Of a stretch of 64,000 bases of DNA, positions 44,276-53,020 are shown piece by piece. Source of the DNA: Planctomycetaceae bacterium. Lineage in GTDB: Bacteria > Planctomycetota > Planctomycetia > Pirellulales > Pirellulaceae. The notes beneath the pieces were generated by a model, which made no database searches, had not been told where the DNA came from, and was given only the letters and a program-made list of their open reading frames with translations. A program made the translations under genes and the position numbers. Every line of letters starts with the position of its first letter. The stretch's first letter is position 1. The stretch is from the NCBI GenBank assembly GCA_020638995.1, contig JACKHM010000001.1, positions 806,001 to 870,000 of the forward strand, in the 5' to 3' direction.

Positions 44276-45514
44276 TTGGAGTTCTCTCGACCTTATGGCA
44301 ACGTGCTCGTTGTGCTGGTTTTCGGATTCTGTATTCTGAACGATCCGTCGCGTGGGCGATCGCAAAGTGAAGCCGAATTGAGAGAAGCACGCCTAAAAAT
44401 GGTCCGCGAGGAAGTCGCAGAGGCGGGCATCGAAGATGAACGTGTCATCACCGCAATTCGGGAAACGCCTCGTCACTTGTTCGTTTCGCCGCAGCAGCGC
44501 CATCTCGCTTATTTGGACATGGCCTTGCCAATCGGTGAGGGACAAACAATTTCCCCACCGTTTATAGTCGCGTATATGACGGAGGCATTGAAGCCCAAAC
44601 CAACTGACAAGGTGTTGGAAATTGGGACAGGCAGCGGCTATCAAGCGGCTGTGCTAAGCCAACTCGTCGCCGACGTTTACTCGATCGAAATAGTTGCTCC
44701 GCTGGGACGCAAAGCCGCTCAGACGTTACGGCGTTTGAACTGTGACAACGTCCACACCAAAATCGGAGATGGCTATCAAGGCTGGGCCGAACACGCTCCG
44801 TTTGACAGCATTATCGTCACCTGCTCTCCCGAACGACCGCCACCGGCACTTGTCCAGCAACTTCGGGAAGGCGGACGCATGGTTGTGCCGCTGGGCGAGC
44901 GTTATCAGCAGGCACTCGTGCTTCTAACGAAGGTCAATGGAAAACTTGAAGCTGAAACGCTTCAACCGACCTTCTTCGTCCCCATGACCGGTCGTGCCGA
45001 GGAAACCCGAGTTAGAAAAAACGACGATGGCGTGCCGCGTTTACTCAACGCCAGCTTCGAGGATACCGACGAAGAAGGCCAGTTACTCGGCTGGTACTAC
45101 ATTCGCCAAGCCGAAGTAGTCAGCGATCGGGAGGCCATGCACGGAGAGCGTTTCCTTGCGTTCAGCAACTCCGATGCTGGACGCGGGGCTCAAGCGTTAC
45201 AGGCCGTCGGCGTGGATGGTCGAGCAATCGCAGCCATCGATGTTTCACTTTGGATTCAAGCCTCGCAAGTGCGCCCCGGTCGAACGCCTCGCGAATTGCC
45301 GAGAGTCAACATCAGCTTTTTCGACGAGAAGCAGGCGCCTTGCGGATCACAGTCGGCGGGCCCTTGGTACGGAACAATAACTTGGGTCAAGAAGCAGGCG
45401 ACTATCCAAGTCCCTCCGAAAGCGAAGCTGGCCGTTGTCGCGATCGGCATGTTCGGTGCGATCGGCGAATTCGATGTCGATTTCTTAGAGTTGAACATCC
45501 GACAAAAACGTTAA
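44276..45514 (+). CDS. Protein-L-isoaspartate O-methyltransferase with signal-like N-terminus and extra C-terminal domain
   Basis: 412 residues from a TTG start; the N-terminus (NVLVVLVFGFCILND) looks like a signal peptide or anchor, which supports this start over an internal ATG at 44400. PCMT core, about 38-235: PRHLFVSPQQRHLAYLDMALPIGEGQTISPP, SAM-binding VLEIGTGSGYQAAVLSQL, GDGYQGWAEHAPFDSIIVT, and LREGGRMVVPLG. It methylates L-isoaspartyl residues for repair. Residues about 255-412 (LLNASFEDTDEEGQLLGWYYIRQ ... IGEFDVDFLELNIRQ) form a carbohydrate-binding-like beta-sandwich absent from ordinary Pcm. The signal points to action in the periplasm. The HExxH gene follows. Confidence 0.88.
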   Translation: MEFSRPYGNVLVVLVFGFCILNDPSRGRSQSEAELREARLKMVREEVAEAGIEDERVITAIRETPRHLFVSPQQRHLAYLDMALPIGEGQTISPPFIVAYMTEALKPKPTDKVLEIGTGSGYQAAVLSQLVADVYSIEIVAPLGRKAAQTLRRLNCDNVHTKIGDGYQGWAEHAPFDSIIVTCSPERPPPALVQQLREGGRMVVPLGERYQQALVLLTKVNGKLEAETLQPTFFVPMTGRAEETRVRKNDDGVPRLLNASFEDTDEEGQLLGWYYIRQAEVVSDREAMHGERFLAFSNSDAGRGAQALQAVGVDGRAIAAIDVSLWIQASQVRPGRTPRELPRVNISFFDEKQAPCGSQSAGPWYGTITWVKKQATIQVPPKAKLAVVAIGMFGAIGEFDVDFLELNIRQKR

Positions 45515-45598
45515 CCTGACGATCACATGTCCCTTTGGCCGTTTGGTTGGTCGTCACTCCGGTGGCTTGGTCAACGGCAGATCACAGCTGCGCACTCC

Positions 45599-46927
45599 AT
45601 GATTCACTTTCTACGCCGCACGCTCGGTCCGTGCCTCTATCTCGCCGTTCTGGCCATCAATGTTGCCAGAGGCGAGGAGGTGAATACGCAGGGTACAACT
45701 CCAAGGGCGGCAGCCGTCGTTCGTCAGTACAAGTCAGCACGACTGTTTGTCCGGACAGATCTGCCCGCGGCGAAAGCTGATGCACTCTACGATCGGCTTG
45801 AGGAAACGCTCCGCTTCGCCTCCCGCTACTGGGGTCGAACACCAAAGGGACAGATCGAATGTTATGTCGTACACGATGTATCCGCGTGGAACGATGATCA
45901 ACTGCCGCACCGACTTGCACGAGTTCTCATCGACCGTGTCGGTGGCGCGACCGTGCCGAAGTACGAAGGCGTTGGGAATCGATCGAGAAACATCCCAACG
46001 GTATTTGCCTCCACCAGCCCTGGCGTTGCCGAACACGAGATCATCCATGCCTATTGCATTCACACATTTGGCTCGTCGGGTCCTGAGTGGTACAAAGAAG
46101 GCATGGCGGAGATGGCCGTCAACCGCGGCACTCGAGAATCGGGAATGCTCTGCTCCGATCAGCAGTGCGAAACTTTGAGGGCTGGAAAACACACGACTTT
46201 GGACATGATCTTCGAGACAGGTATTACAGGGAAGAAGATTTCATCGTCCCTGCGACGCATGATGGATGATCCCGAGATGCAAGGACGGCACGTCTCGATA
46301 GACGCTTGGTCGGATACCGATGCGAGCAATGTCCGGACCGCTCGCGCCGAGTACCTTCATAGCTGGGCGTTCTGCTATATGATGTTGCACAATCCTAATT
46401 ACTCCAAACGCTTTCGCAGTTTGGGAAATGCTTTTATCGCGGAACAACGAGACGCGTTCGACGAGTTCTTTGCGTCGGCCCGCGACAGAATCGAGTTCGA
46501 ACATCGGCAGTTCCTTAGGAACGCTTCAGTTGGGTACCGTGTCGACTTGTGTGCATGGGACTGGAGCCGACGCTTTAAAACTTTGGCGAGAGGACAATCA
46601 AACACGACGCGGGTCTTGGCGGCCCGAGGTTTCCAGCCAACGGGCGTCACGATCACGAACGGTCAACGCCTCACCTATCAAACGACAGGTAAATGGAAAC
46701 TATCCCCAACGGGCCAAGAGCTGGATGCTGCTGGCAATTTGGACGGTGGAGGACTGCTGATTGGTGTCGTCCTTACCGACCGAACGCTCAGCAACCCGTT
46801 CCCGTTCGGCACCAGCGGAACACTCGAGCCGCCGGCGAGCGGACAACTCTACCTTAGGTGCAATGACGCATGGAACGAAATCGCTGACAATACGGGCCAG
46901 ATTGATATCACAATCAGCGGTACCTAA
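45599..46927 (+). CDS. Putative exported zinc metallopeptidase (HExxH) with C-terminal beta domain
   Basis: 442 residues from the ATG at 45599, which opens a signal peptide (MIHFLRRTLGPCLYLAVLAINVARG); an ATG at 45527 adds a Trp-rich stretch that does not look like a signal. Central VAEHEIIHAYCIHTFG holds HExxH, followed by EWYKEGMAEMAV, whose Glu could be the third zinc ligand (gluzincin-like arrangement, recalling DUF1570-type planctomycete proteins). The C-terminal 120 residues (TGVTITNGQRLTYQTTGKWKLSP ... LYLRCNDAWNEIADNTGQIDI) resemble LecA/PA-I-like galactose-binding lectin domains. Peptidase activity is inferred. Confidence 0.8.
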   Translation: MIHFLRRTLGPCLYLAVLAINVARGEEVNTQGTTPRAAAVVRQYKSARLFVRTDLPAAKADALYDRLEETLRFASRYWGRTPKGQIECYVVHDVSAWNDDQLPHRLARVLIDRVGGATVPKYEGVGNRSRNIPTVFASTSPGVAEHEIIHAYCIHTFGSSGPEWYKEGMAEMAVNRGTRESGMLCSDQQCETLRAGKHTTLDMIFETGITGKKISSSLRRMMDDPEMQGRHVSIDAWSDTDASNVRTARAEYLHSWAFCYMMLHNPNYSKRFRSLGNAFIAEQRDAFDEFFASARDRIEFEHRQFLRNASVGYRVDLCAWDWSRRFKTLARGQSNTTRVLAARGFQPTGVTITNGQRLTYQTTGKWKLSPTGQELDAAGNLDGGGLLIGVVLTDRTLSNPFPFGTSGTLEPPASGQLYLRCNDAWNEIADNTGQIDITISGT

Positions 46928-46941
46928 CAAAGCACTTCGTT

Positions 46942-49047
46942 TTAGCGTGCTCGCGCTACTTTGTTGTTTTCTAACTCCTTCAAGTAGTCGAGCGTAATAT
47001 TGACGATTTCCTTGTTGTAGAAGTCGTCCGCAAAGACCTCGCGTTCTTTGTTGCCCTGTTGTTCTTCAAAGTGTTTCTCTTCTTCCTTTTCCGCATCACG
47101 TTCCGCGGCTCTCCGCGCGAGATACTTCTCTTCGTTCAAGGAAATGGTCTTCTCTTCCTTCATTCGTTTGTACCGCGCAATCCGCTCCAACTCTTTCGCG
47201 AAGTCGCTAGTCGTCTGAATGCGCTCGCTCGAATGAGCCCGCAGCCGATTCAACGCATCCGCGCCAACCATGTTGTACCGCGAAAACCTTGCTGTCTCGA
47301 CGCGGTCAAAGTCAACCGCATAGTCGAGGTCGCCCTCCCCCATCGCAATCGCGTTGGTCAACGACGGCAGGATAACATCGGGGATGACGCCGCGTTTCTG
47401 TGTACTATCACCGTTCGGTCGGTAGAATTGCTGCATGGTGATTTTTAATGCACCAAGATTCTGAGGGTTCGGCAGGCTTCGAAAGATCTGACTGCCCAGA
47501 TCCAGCAAGCTTTGGACCGTTCCTTTGCCGTGAGTCGACTCGTCACCAATGATCAAGCCGCGATTGTAGTCTTGAATCGCTCCGGCCAGAATCTCGCTGG
47601 CACTCGCGCTGAACTTGCTTGTCAAGACAACCAGCGGGCCATCCCAGGCCATGCCTCGATCAAGGTCGTTATAGCTCTGAACGCGCCCGACTGCGTCTTT
47701 AACTTGAACCACCGGACCTTGGTCGATAAATAACCCCGTCAGGTTGATCGCTTCCGTTAAACTACCACCACCATTCCGGCGCAAGTCGAGAACCACCACG
47801 TCAACATTCTCTGACCTGAAATTGCCGAGGATGGCGCTGACATCGCGAGTCGTACTGCGGAAGTTGTCCTGTCCGTCTCCAGCAGCCGCCATGTCCATGT
47901 AGAAGCTAGGCAAATCGATCACGCCAACCTTAAACGGCTGGCCATCCGGCTTCTGACCACGCTCGATGACTTCGCTTTGCGCGGCGCTATCTTCCAATTC
48001 GATGCGAGCCCGAGTAATCGCATAGATTTTCGTTTCGTCCGATCCGACCGGCTGAACGCCGAGCTTAACCACCGTACCCGCATCACCGCGGATAAGCTGT
48101 ACGACGTCATTCAATTTCATATCTACGACGTCAACCATCTCGTCATTGGCATCACTGACGCTCACGATGCGGTCTTCGGGTTTCAGACGCCCGTCCTTGT
48201 CCGCTGCTCCACCGGGAATCACCTTGGTCACCACAGTATAACCGTCTTCAGAGACTTGCAGCGCCGCTCCAATGCCATCCAGATTCAATCGCATCATGAT
48301 ACGAAAGTTGTCGAGTGAACTCGGCGACATATAAGTCGTATGGGGATCATAACTGCTGGTAACAGCCGTCAGAAAGCGTTCGAGCAACTCGTCGCTGTCC
48401 GTTTGATGCCATCGTTTGGCAAGACTGTGATATCGGCGTTTAATCTTTTCACGCGCCTCTTCATCCGATGTATCATCAGCCTTGAAGGTGAGCAAATTCA
48501 ACTTTACGAGCTTGCGCCAGCGATCAACGACTTCGTCGTCAGTTCGTGGAAACCGCAACGCATCCGGATCGGTGACGATGCTCTCATCGATCGTAAAATC
48601 ATGAGGCTGGTCCGCGAGCTTATCGACCAGCGCAACGCGTTCATCAAGTCTCATCAGGAACCGGTTGAATATGGTGTACGCAAACCGGACATCTCCGTCT
48701 TCGATTTGATTGTCAATCTGCCGTTCTTTCGTCATGAACTCATCGATGTCCGACTGCAGGAAGTACATTTTGCGAGGATCGAGCCCCTCTAAAAACGCCT
48801 TCATCGCTCGCGTCGAGATCTCGTCGTCGAGCGGATGCCGCGAAAGATGCTCTTGCTCCATGAAAGACTTGACGACCAGCGTAACGCGACGATCGCTGCG
48901 AGCTGGTCCGTCCAAGGGTGCCGCAGGCAGTGAGAGCCACGCGGTCGAGAGCCCGCTGAAGAGAACGAATCCAAAGCAGTATGCCAACCAACGCTTTTGA
49001 GCCAGACGGGACTTTCCGTTAACCTTGGGAGATTCGGCGCGCATCAT
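46942..49047 (-). CDS. prc: Tail-specific protease (carboxy-terminal processing protease)
   Basis: 701 residues, start ATG 49047 or the next ATG at 49044 (AGGAA just upstream). An N-terminal membrane/signal helix (WLAYCFGFVLFSGLSTAWLSL) precedes the Prc N-terminal helical domain (RHPLDDEISTRAMKAFLEGLDPRKMYFLQSDIDEF). A PDZ domain follows (MMRLNLDGIGAALQVSEDGYTVVTKVIPGGAA), then the S41 peptidase core with FSASASEILAGAIQDYNRGLIIGDESTHGKGTVQ (Ser nucleophile in SASE, Lys in HGKG), and a DUF3340-type C-terminal tail. It degrades periplasmic proteins from the C-terminus. An ISKra4-like insertion lies 125 bp upstream of its start. Confidence 0.94.
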   Translation of the reverse strand: MMRAESPKVNGKSRLAQKRWLAYCFGFVLFSGLSTAWLSLPAAPLDGPARSDRRVTLVVKSFMEQEHLSRHPLDDEISTRAMKAFLEGLDPRKMYFLQSDIDEFMTKERQIDNQIEDGDVRFAYTIFNRFLMRLDERVALVDKLADQPHDFTIDESIVTDPDALRFPRTDDEVVDRWRKLVKLNLLTFKADDTSDEEAREKIKRRYHSLAKRWHQTDSDELLERFLTAVTSSYDPHTTYMSPSSLDNFRIMMRLNLDGIGAALQVSEDGYTVVTKVIPGGAADKDGRLKPEDRIVSVSDANDEMVDVVDMKLNDVVQLIRGDAGTVVKLGVQPVGSDETKIYAITRARIELEDSAAQSEVIERGQKPDGQPFKVGVIDLPSFYMDMAAAGDGQDNFRSTTRDVSAILGNFRSENVDVVVLDLRRNGGGSLTEAINLTGLFIDQGPVVQVKDAVGRVQSYNDLDRGMAWDGPLVVLTSKFSASASEILAGAIQDYNRGLIIGDESTHGKGTVQSLLDLGSQIFRSLPNPQNLGALKITMQQFYRPNGDSTQKRGVIPDVILPSLTNAIAMGEGDLDYAVDFDRVETARFSRYNMVGADALNRLRAHSSERIQTTSDFAKELERIARYKRMKEEKTISLNEEKYLARRAAERDAEKEEEKHFEEQQGNKEREVFADDFYNKEIVNITLDYLKELENNKVARAR

Positions 49048-49163
49048 GTTTCCTAGCGTTTACATGGTGAAGAAGAAGAACATCCGCAACCTAATTTCAG
49101 ACAACAACTTATCCGATAGTAAGCGCAAATGTGAGATGAGGCAAGATCGATGTCTTAGGGGGA

Positions 49164-49172
49164 AATGGCGGG
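49164..49172. repeat. Left target-site duplication of the ISKra4-like element
   Basis: AATGGCGGG, repeated exactly at 50903-50911 directly after the right end. Confidence 0.85.
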
Positions 49173-49190
49173 GGGTGCAGGAACGCACTT
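49173..49190 (+). repeat. Left terminal inverted repeat of the ISKra4-like element
   Basis: 18 bp, perfect match to the reverse complement of 50885-50902. Confidence 0.9.
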
Positions 49191-49295
49191 CTGGTGTTTG
49201 TGAGGGTGGGAAGGTTCAGCTAAGCGATTTGAGTGATCTCTGGTATGCTTCTCCGGTCGGTTGGAGAAACTAGCGCATTTGGAGAGGAAACTAGC

Positions 49296-50874
49296 ATGAG
49301 CAAGGATGCTCGAAATCCTGTGGAACTCACAGCAGAAGCGAAGAATAAGTTCGAGGAATGTGTGGCCGCGTTCGCGGTCTGTGGCTTTGGAGCGGACGGT
49401 CCGTTGAAGGATACGACGTTTGCGGAGATCGAAGAATTTGGGCATGAGGTAGGTCGCATGGTTGCCCGAGCGGTGGATGAGCGACTTGCGATTCAACATG
49501 CCTCGCATTTTCGGGGAGCAGCGTCCTGCCCGACTTGCGGGAACGACTGTCCCGTCAAAGAGACGCCAGCGACACGGGATCTTCAGACCTGTGACGGCAA
49601 CGTGCCGCTTCACGAACCGGTTTGCCATTGCTCGGTTTGTCACCGAGATTTTTTTCCCTCAACGCATCACGTTGCGGATTGATAGCCGATCCTACAGCCC
49701 CAAAGTGCTAGAGAAGGCCATGCTTTGTGTTGCACGCCATCCGGCCTACGAGTTGGCGGCTGCGGCGCTCCAGGATACGGCCGAAATCTCGATCTCGGCT
49801 AGGCATCTTCGAAATCTCGTAGTCTGGATCGGTGGCGAACTGGAAGAGGAACGGGATACGCGGACCGCAACGCACTTCAATCAGCCGCTGCCGCGTGTGC
49901 CCACCGCACCAACGACACCGATTCCCTTGGCAGGTGTTAGCTTGGATGGAGGTCGGATGCAAACGCGATTTCATGGCGGCCCGAATGGTGTGCAGCAACC
50001 ACACTGGAGAGAAACCAAAAATGCTTTATTCATGCGTATGACTGGCGTGCAGTTTGAGGACGATCCTCACCCCGACTTGCCGAGTTGTTTTGCAGATCGT
50101 CGGTATATGAAACAACTGCTTTCCGGCGTCGCCAACGAAGGAGATTTCGACCCTTTAGCAGCTCCCAAGTCCGACCTGCGTTCGTGGCGTCCAGAACGGT
50201 TGTTTCGCACTTGTTTGAGTTCGCTTTGCGGTAGTGATTCGTTCGGCAGAATGATGGAGGCCGAAGCCGAATCGCGAGGCTTCTTCCAGGCACAGAAAAG
50301 AGCCTTCGTGGGCGACGGGCTGGCTTACAACTGGACCATTCAGAAACGACACTTCCCTACATTTACAGCGATCCTCGATTTTCCACACGCCATGGAAAGA
50401 GTTCATGAAGCGGCGAAGGCCGTCGGAGAGAATTCCGATGATACCTGGGAGACTTACGTTCGCTGGGCTTCTTACTGTTGGCAGGGATGCGTCGAGAAAA
50501 TGTTGGAGGAAATGCATCGCGAGCAACAACAAATCGGCGCCCCGCCTCAAGACTGCGAGGAGAGCGATCCTCGTCGTGTGCTCGCCGAGGCCGTAACCTA
50601 CTTCGGCAACAACCAATCCAGGATGGACTATCCTCGATATCGGCGCGAGGGGTTACCAATGACTTCTGCCCACATGGAATCGCTCGTCAAAGAGGTTGGT
50701 TACCGGGTGAAAGGGAGCGAAAAGTTCTGGGATGACGGCCCACCCGCCGAAGCCATCTTGCAAATTAGGACAGCCGCCCTCTCGGACGATGACCGCCTGA
50801 AACGTCACATGCATTCGCGCCCAGGCAATCCCTTCCGCCCAAACGTGAAGTGTAGACCCGCAACTGCCGCCTAA
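49296..50874 (+). CDS. ISKra4-family transposase, frame interrupted at a T7 run
   Basis: The ATG at 49296 follows GGAGAGGAAA. The first frame encodes a helical N-terminus and a Cys cluster (CPTCGNDC, then CHCSVCHRDFFP) and stops at 49682. The rest, in the next frame from about 49656, reads QRITLRIDSRSYSPKVLEKAM, PLAGVSLDGGRMQTR, FVGDGLAYNWTIQKRHFP, AILDFPHAMERVHEAAKAV and ends at 50874, giving about 525 residues in all. The two frames meet at seven T (49649-49655); six T would fuse them into one protein. Either RNA-polymerase slippage or +1 ribosomal frameshifting joins them, or the gene is dead, or the run is a sequencing error. Confidence 0.85.
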
Positions 50875-50884
50875 AAACCAGACC

Positions 50885-50902
50885 AAGTGCGTTCCTGCAC
50901 CC
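50885..50902 (-). repeat. Right terminal inverted repeat of the ISKra4-like element
   Basis: 18 bp, reverse complement of 49173-49190. Confidence 0.9.
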
Positions 50903-50911
50903 AATGGCGGG
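50903..50911. repeat. Right target-site duplication of the ISKra4-like element
   Basis: AATGGCGGG, identical to 49164-49172. Confidence 0.85.
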
Positions 50912-51491
50912 TTGCTCCAGAAACAACGATGAATTCGCGTTGAGCTTAAAATGGCCAACTCCTGCCAGAACGACTTGCACGGCTGCCGCAGACTTGAAAC
51001 TCAATGACACGATTGGGTACGGCCAGTCTGTTGCAAGCCACACTTGATGGCGCTGGTCACACGCCATCGAAGATCAACCAACCGAGCGCCACACAACCGA
51101 GACACCTAGCCGCCTGCTAAAGGCGCTCTGCAGTTCAACGCAAACGGTGCTCCACTTGGCCCCCCGAGTCACCCCCGAGGCAAAAGTATCGACGGACTTC
51201 CCAAATATCGGTTTCGTGACAGCAGCACCCTGTCAATTATTAAAGAGAGACGACCAGCGGTTCCACCCGCATTTAAAGGAGTACGTCCGAACCGCTCCAG
51301 CGTGGAAAAGTTGAGAGAGGGGAAACATTCCGACAAATGATTCGTGCAATTCCATTCGATCAGCGACTGGTCTCATTCACGCAGGTCGTACAAGTTTTCC
51401 TCATAACGTCAAACTGCACAACGCGCTCGCCAAGCACGACGCGTCATCTTCAGACGGCACCGTCATCAGACGCAAACTACGAAGTCCATAT
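50912..51491. other. Gene-poor spacer between two insertion sequences
   Basis: 580 bp with no convincing coding frame on either strand. Small open frames here have no signal peptide, no ribosome-binding site of note, and no recognisable composition. It may be non-coding or the residue of genes lost earlier. Confidence 0.6.
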
Positions 51492-51502
51492 CGAACTGAT
51501 AC
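51492..51502. repeat. Left target-site duplication of the IS4-family element
   Basis: CGAACTGATAC, repeated exactly at 53010-53020. Confidence 0.9.
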
Positions 51503-51520
51503 GAATGGCGTTAACTTATC
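51503..51520 (+). repeat. Terminal inverted repeat of the IS4-family element (left in window)
   Basis: 18 bp, perfect match to the reverse complement of 52992-53009. Confidence 0.9.
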
Positions 51521-51529
51521 CGTAAGTGT

Positions 51530-52870
51530 TTACGGTGCAAGTTCATTTTGTAGCTGGCATCGAGGCCTTTTCATGAGTGGGTATTGTTTGGGGCGACGCT
51601 TTCTGACGCGCGGTTCGAGGCGGTGACGTCGAAGTGGGTTGACGATGAGATTGGGGATGGAGTCGCCGGGCCTTGCGGTTTGTAACCAGCGTAAGGCATC
51701 CGTGAAACTGATGCGGCGAAAGTCGACTTGTTGTTGCTCGGCAGCGATCAATATGACTTGTCGGACCAAGTTGTAGATTAAAGCGAAAACGTGCAGCTCC
51801 TTGAGGACACCGTTAACGGTCGTGCATTTCAGAACGTCCATCTTCATCGTCGTTTTCAAGTGTCCAAAATTCGTTTCGATATCCCAGCGATCGCGAAACA
51901 GAGTTGCTAAGTCCGACGACTTGTACTTATCCCCGTCAAGCAAGGTTGTGGCAAGCGTGATCGTCCGTGTGCGAAAGCCTCGCTGAGTAATCGTGTAACG
52001 CAACTCGCGAATCACCAGTGACCCTGGTAATGCGTCGAACTGCTCAATAGACATCCAAGTTGGACAACTCGTTGGCTTGAACCATTCGACAACTTGATCG
52101 TTGTTGCCAAGCTGTCGTAGCCAGCGCGAACGAGGCAGCCCCTTCTTGCCGCAGCTCTTGCCCTTGCCTGGCACCGTGTGAGTCCGCCCCGGTGTAAAGT
52201 CAACAAGCAACCGTTGGTGAATTCGCAACACACCGTGCGTGCCACGTTGCAGTAACAAAGCGAAATGAGCGAACGAACAGAATCCTCGGTCGGCAACCAA
52301 CACATCGTTCGCTCGCAATTCTGGATGCAACTCAGCCGTCTTTGCCAGATCATGTGTTCGCAACGGAGCTGCCAGCATCTTCGTGATCATGCCTGTCCCT
52401 GCGTGCATCATGGCCAACCAATGAGCCGTGGGAAAGCCGCAACCTGCGCGTTGGCCTCCTGGCTGACCGAAGTGTTCTTGCAACTCATCCGTATCAGGCA
52501 TCGAGAAGCTCGAGCCATCCACTAAGAAGACGCGATGTCCAAACCAACGACTCTTATCGATGGCGTTGTCCTGAAGTTGTTCGACCGATCGCTGCAATAA
52601 CGTCTTCAAAACATCGAGCTTCAATCGCGTCCTTGCTTTGCAATAAGCGGCTGCCGTGAAGACGAGGTTCGACAGATGAGGCAAGTGTGCGCAAGCCGTG
52701 TTGCCATGCAAAACTTGCAGGAAGAAGACTTGCACAGTAACGATCGGATTGAGCGTCGATTGTCGCCACGTCATGCCGTGGTCGCGGCAGGCTCGTTCGA
52801 TTGCCTCGGGACACAATTCTCGCATCCAGTTCTGCTTGAAGTGTCGAATGACATCCGTGATACTTCTCAT
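51530..52870 (-). CDS. IS4-family DDE transposase
   Basis: 446 residues, uninterrupted. RNase H-like DDE features: VFLVDGSSFSMPDTDELQEHFG (first Asp), NDVLVADRGFCSFAHFALLL (second Asp in the ADRG motif), and LFRDRWDIETNFGHLKTTMKMDVL, which is the IS4 family R-x3-E-x6-K signature with the third acidic residue. The C-terminus is basic. Upstream and downstream lie the terminal repeats at 22-27 bp and about 120 bp. No frameshift or stop, so the enzyme is likely functional. Confidence 0.95.
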   Translation of the reverse strand: MRSITDVIRHFKQNWMRELCPEAIERACRDHGMTWRQSTLNPIVTVQVFFLQVLHGNTACAHLPHLSNLVFTAAAYCKARTRLKLDVLKTLLQRSVEQLQDNAIDKSRWFGHRVFLVDGSSFSMPDTDELQEHFGQPGGQRAGCGFPTAHWLAMMHAGTGMITKMLAAPLRTHDLAKTAELHPELRANDVLVADRGFCSFAHFALLLQRGTHGVLRIHQRLLVDFTPGRTHTVPGKGKSCGKKGLPRSRWLRQLGNNDQVVEWFKPTSCPTWMSIEQFDALPGSLVIRELRYTITQRGFRTRTITLATTLLDGDKYKSSDLATLFRDRWDIETNFGHLKTTMKMDVLKCTTVNGVLKELHVFALIYNLVRQVILIAAEQQQVDFRRISFTDALRWLQTARPGDSIPNLIVNPLRRHRLEPRVRKRRPKQYPLMKRPRCQLQNELAP

Positions 52871-52991
52871 GGCTGAGTCCTCCTTGCCAATGGAAATGTT
52901 TGACCAAATCCACTACGCAGGAGGCTCAGCCTTCGATCATGAAAGCAACGCTACAACAGCAATGCTTAACCACCACCAGCACATAAGATGC

Positions 52992-53009
52992 GATAAGTTA
53001 ACGCCATTC
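52992..53009 (-). repeat. Terminal inverted repeat of the IS4-family element (right in window)
   Basis: 18 bp, reverse complement of 51503-51520. Confidence 0.9.
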
Positions 53010-53020
53010 CGAACTGATAC
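53010..53020. repeat. Right target-site duplication of the IS4-family element
   Basis: CGAACTGATAC, identical to 51492-51502. Confidence 0.9.

Larger units (their letters stand above)
49173..50902 (+). mobile_element. ISKra4-like insertion sequence, 1730 bp
   Basis: The ends are perfect 18-bp inverted repeats (GGGTGCAGGAACGCACTT at 49173-49190, its reverse complement at 50885-50902), and the element is flanked by a 9-bp direct repeat AATGGCGGG on both sides. That is the signature of a clean, fairly recent transposition. The only cargo is the transposase gene (49296-50874). The family call rests on the transposase sequence. The element landed between prc and a gene-poor region, 125 bp from the prc start. 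Confidence 0.9.
51503..53009 (-). mobile_element. IS4-family insertion sequence, 1507 bp
   Basis: Perfect 18-bp terminal inverted repeats (GAATGGCGTTAACTTATC at 51503-51520 and its reverse complement at 52992-53009) and an 11-bp flanking duplication (CGAACTGATAC). A target duplication of 10-13 bp is characteristic of IS4-family elements and agrees with the transposase. It carries one intact transposase gene on the minus strand and looks complete and potentially active. Confidence 0.93.

Noticed and set aside
46926..46965. AACAAAG ... CTTTGTT inverted repeat between convergent genes as a terminator
   Set aside because: Stem is short, the loop long, and it extends into the prc coding sequence.
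50765..51067. 100-codon minus-strand frame across the ISKra4-like right end
   Set aside because: It crosses the transposase end and the insertion border, so it cannot be an ancestral gene.
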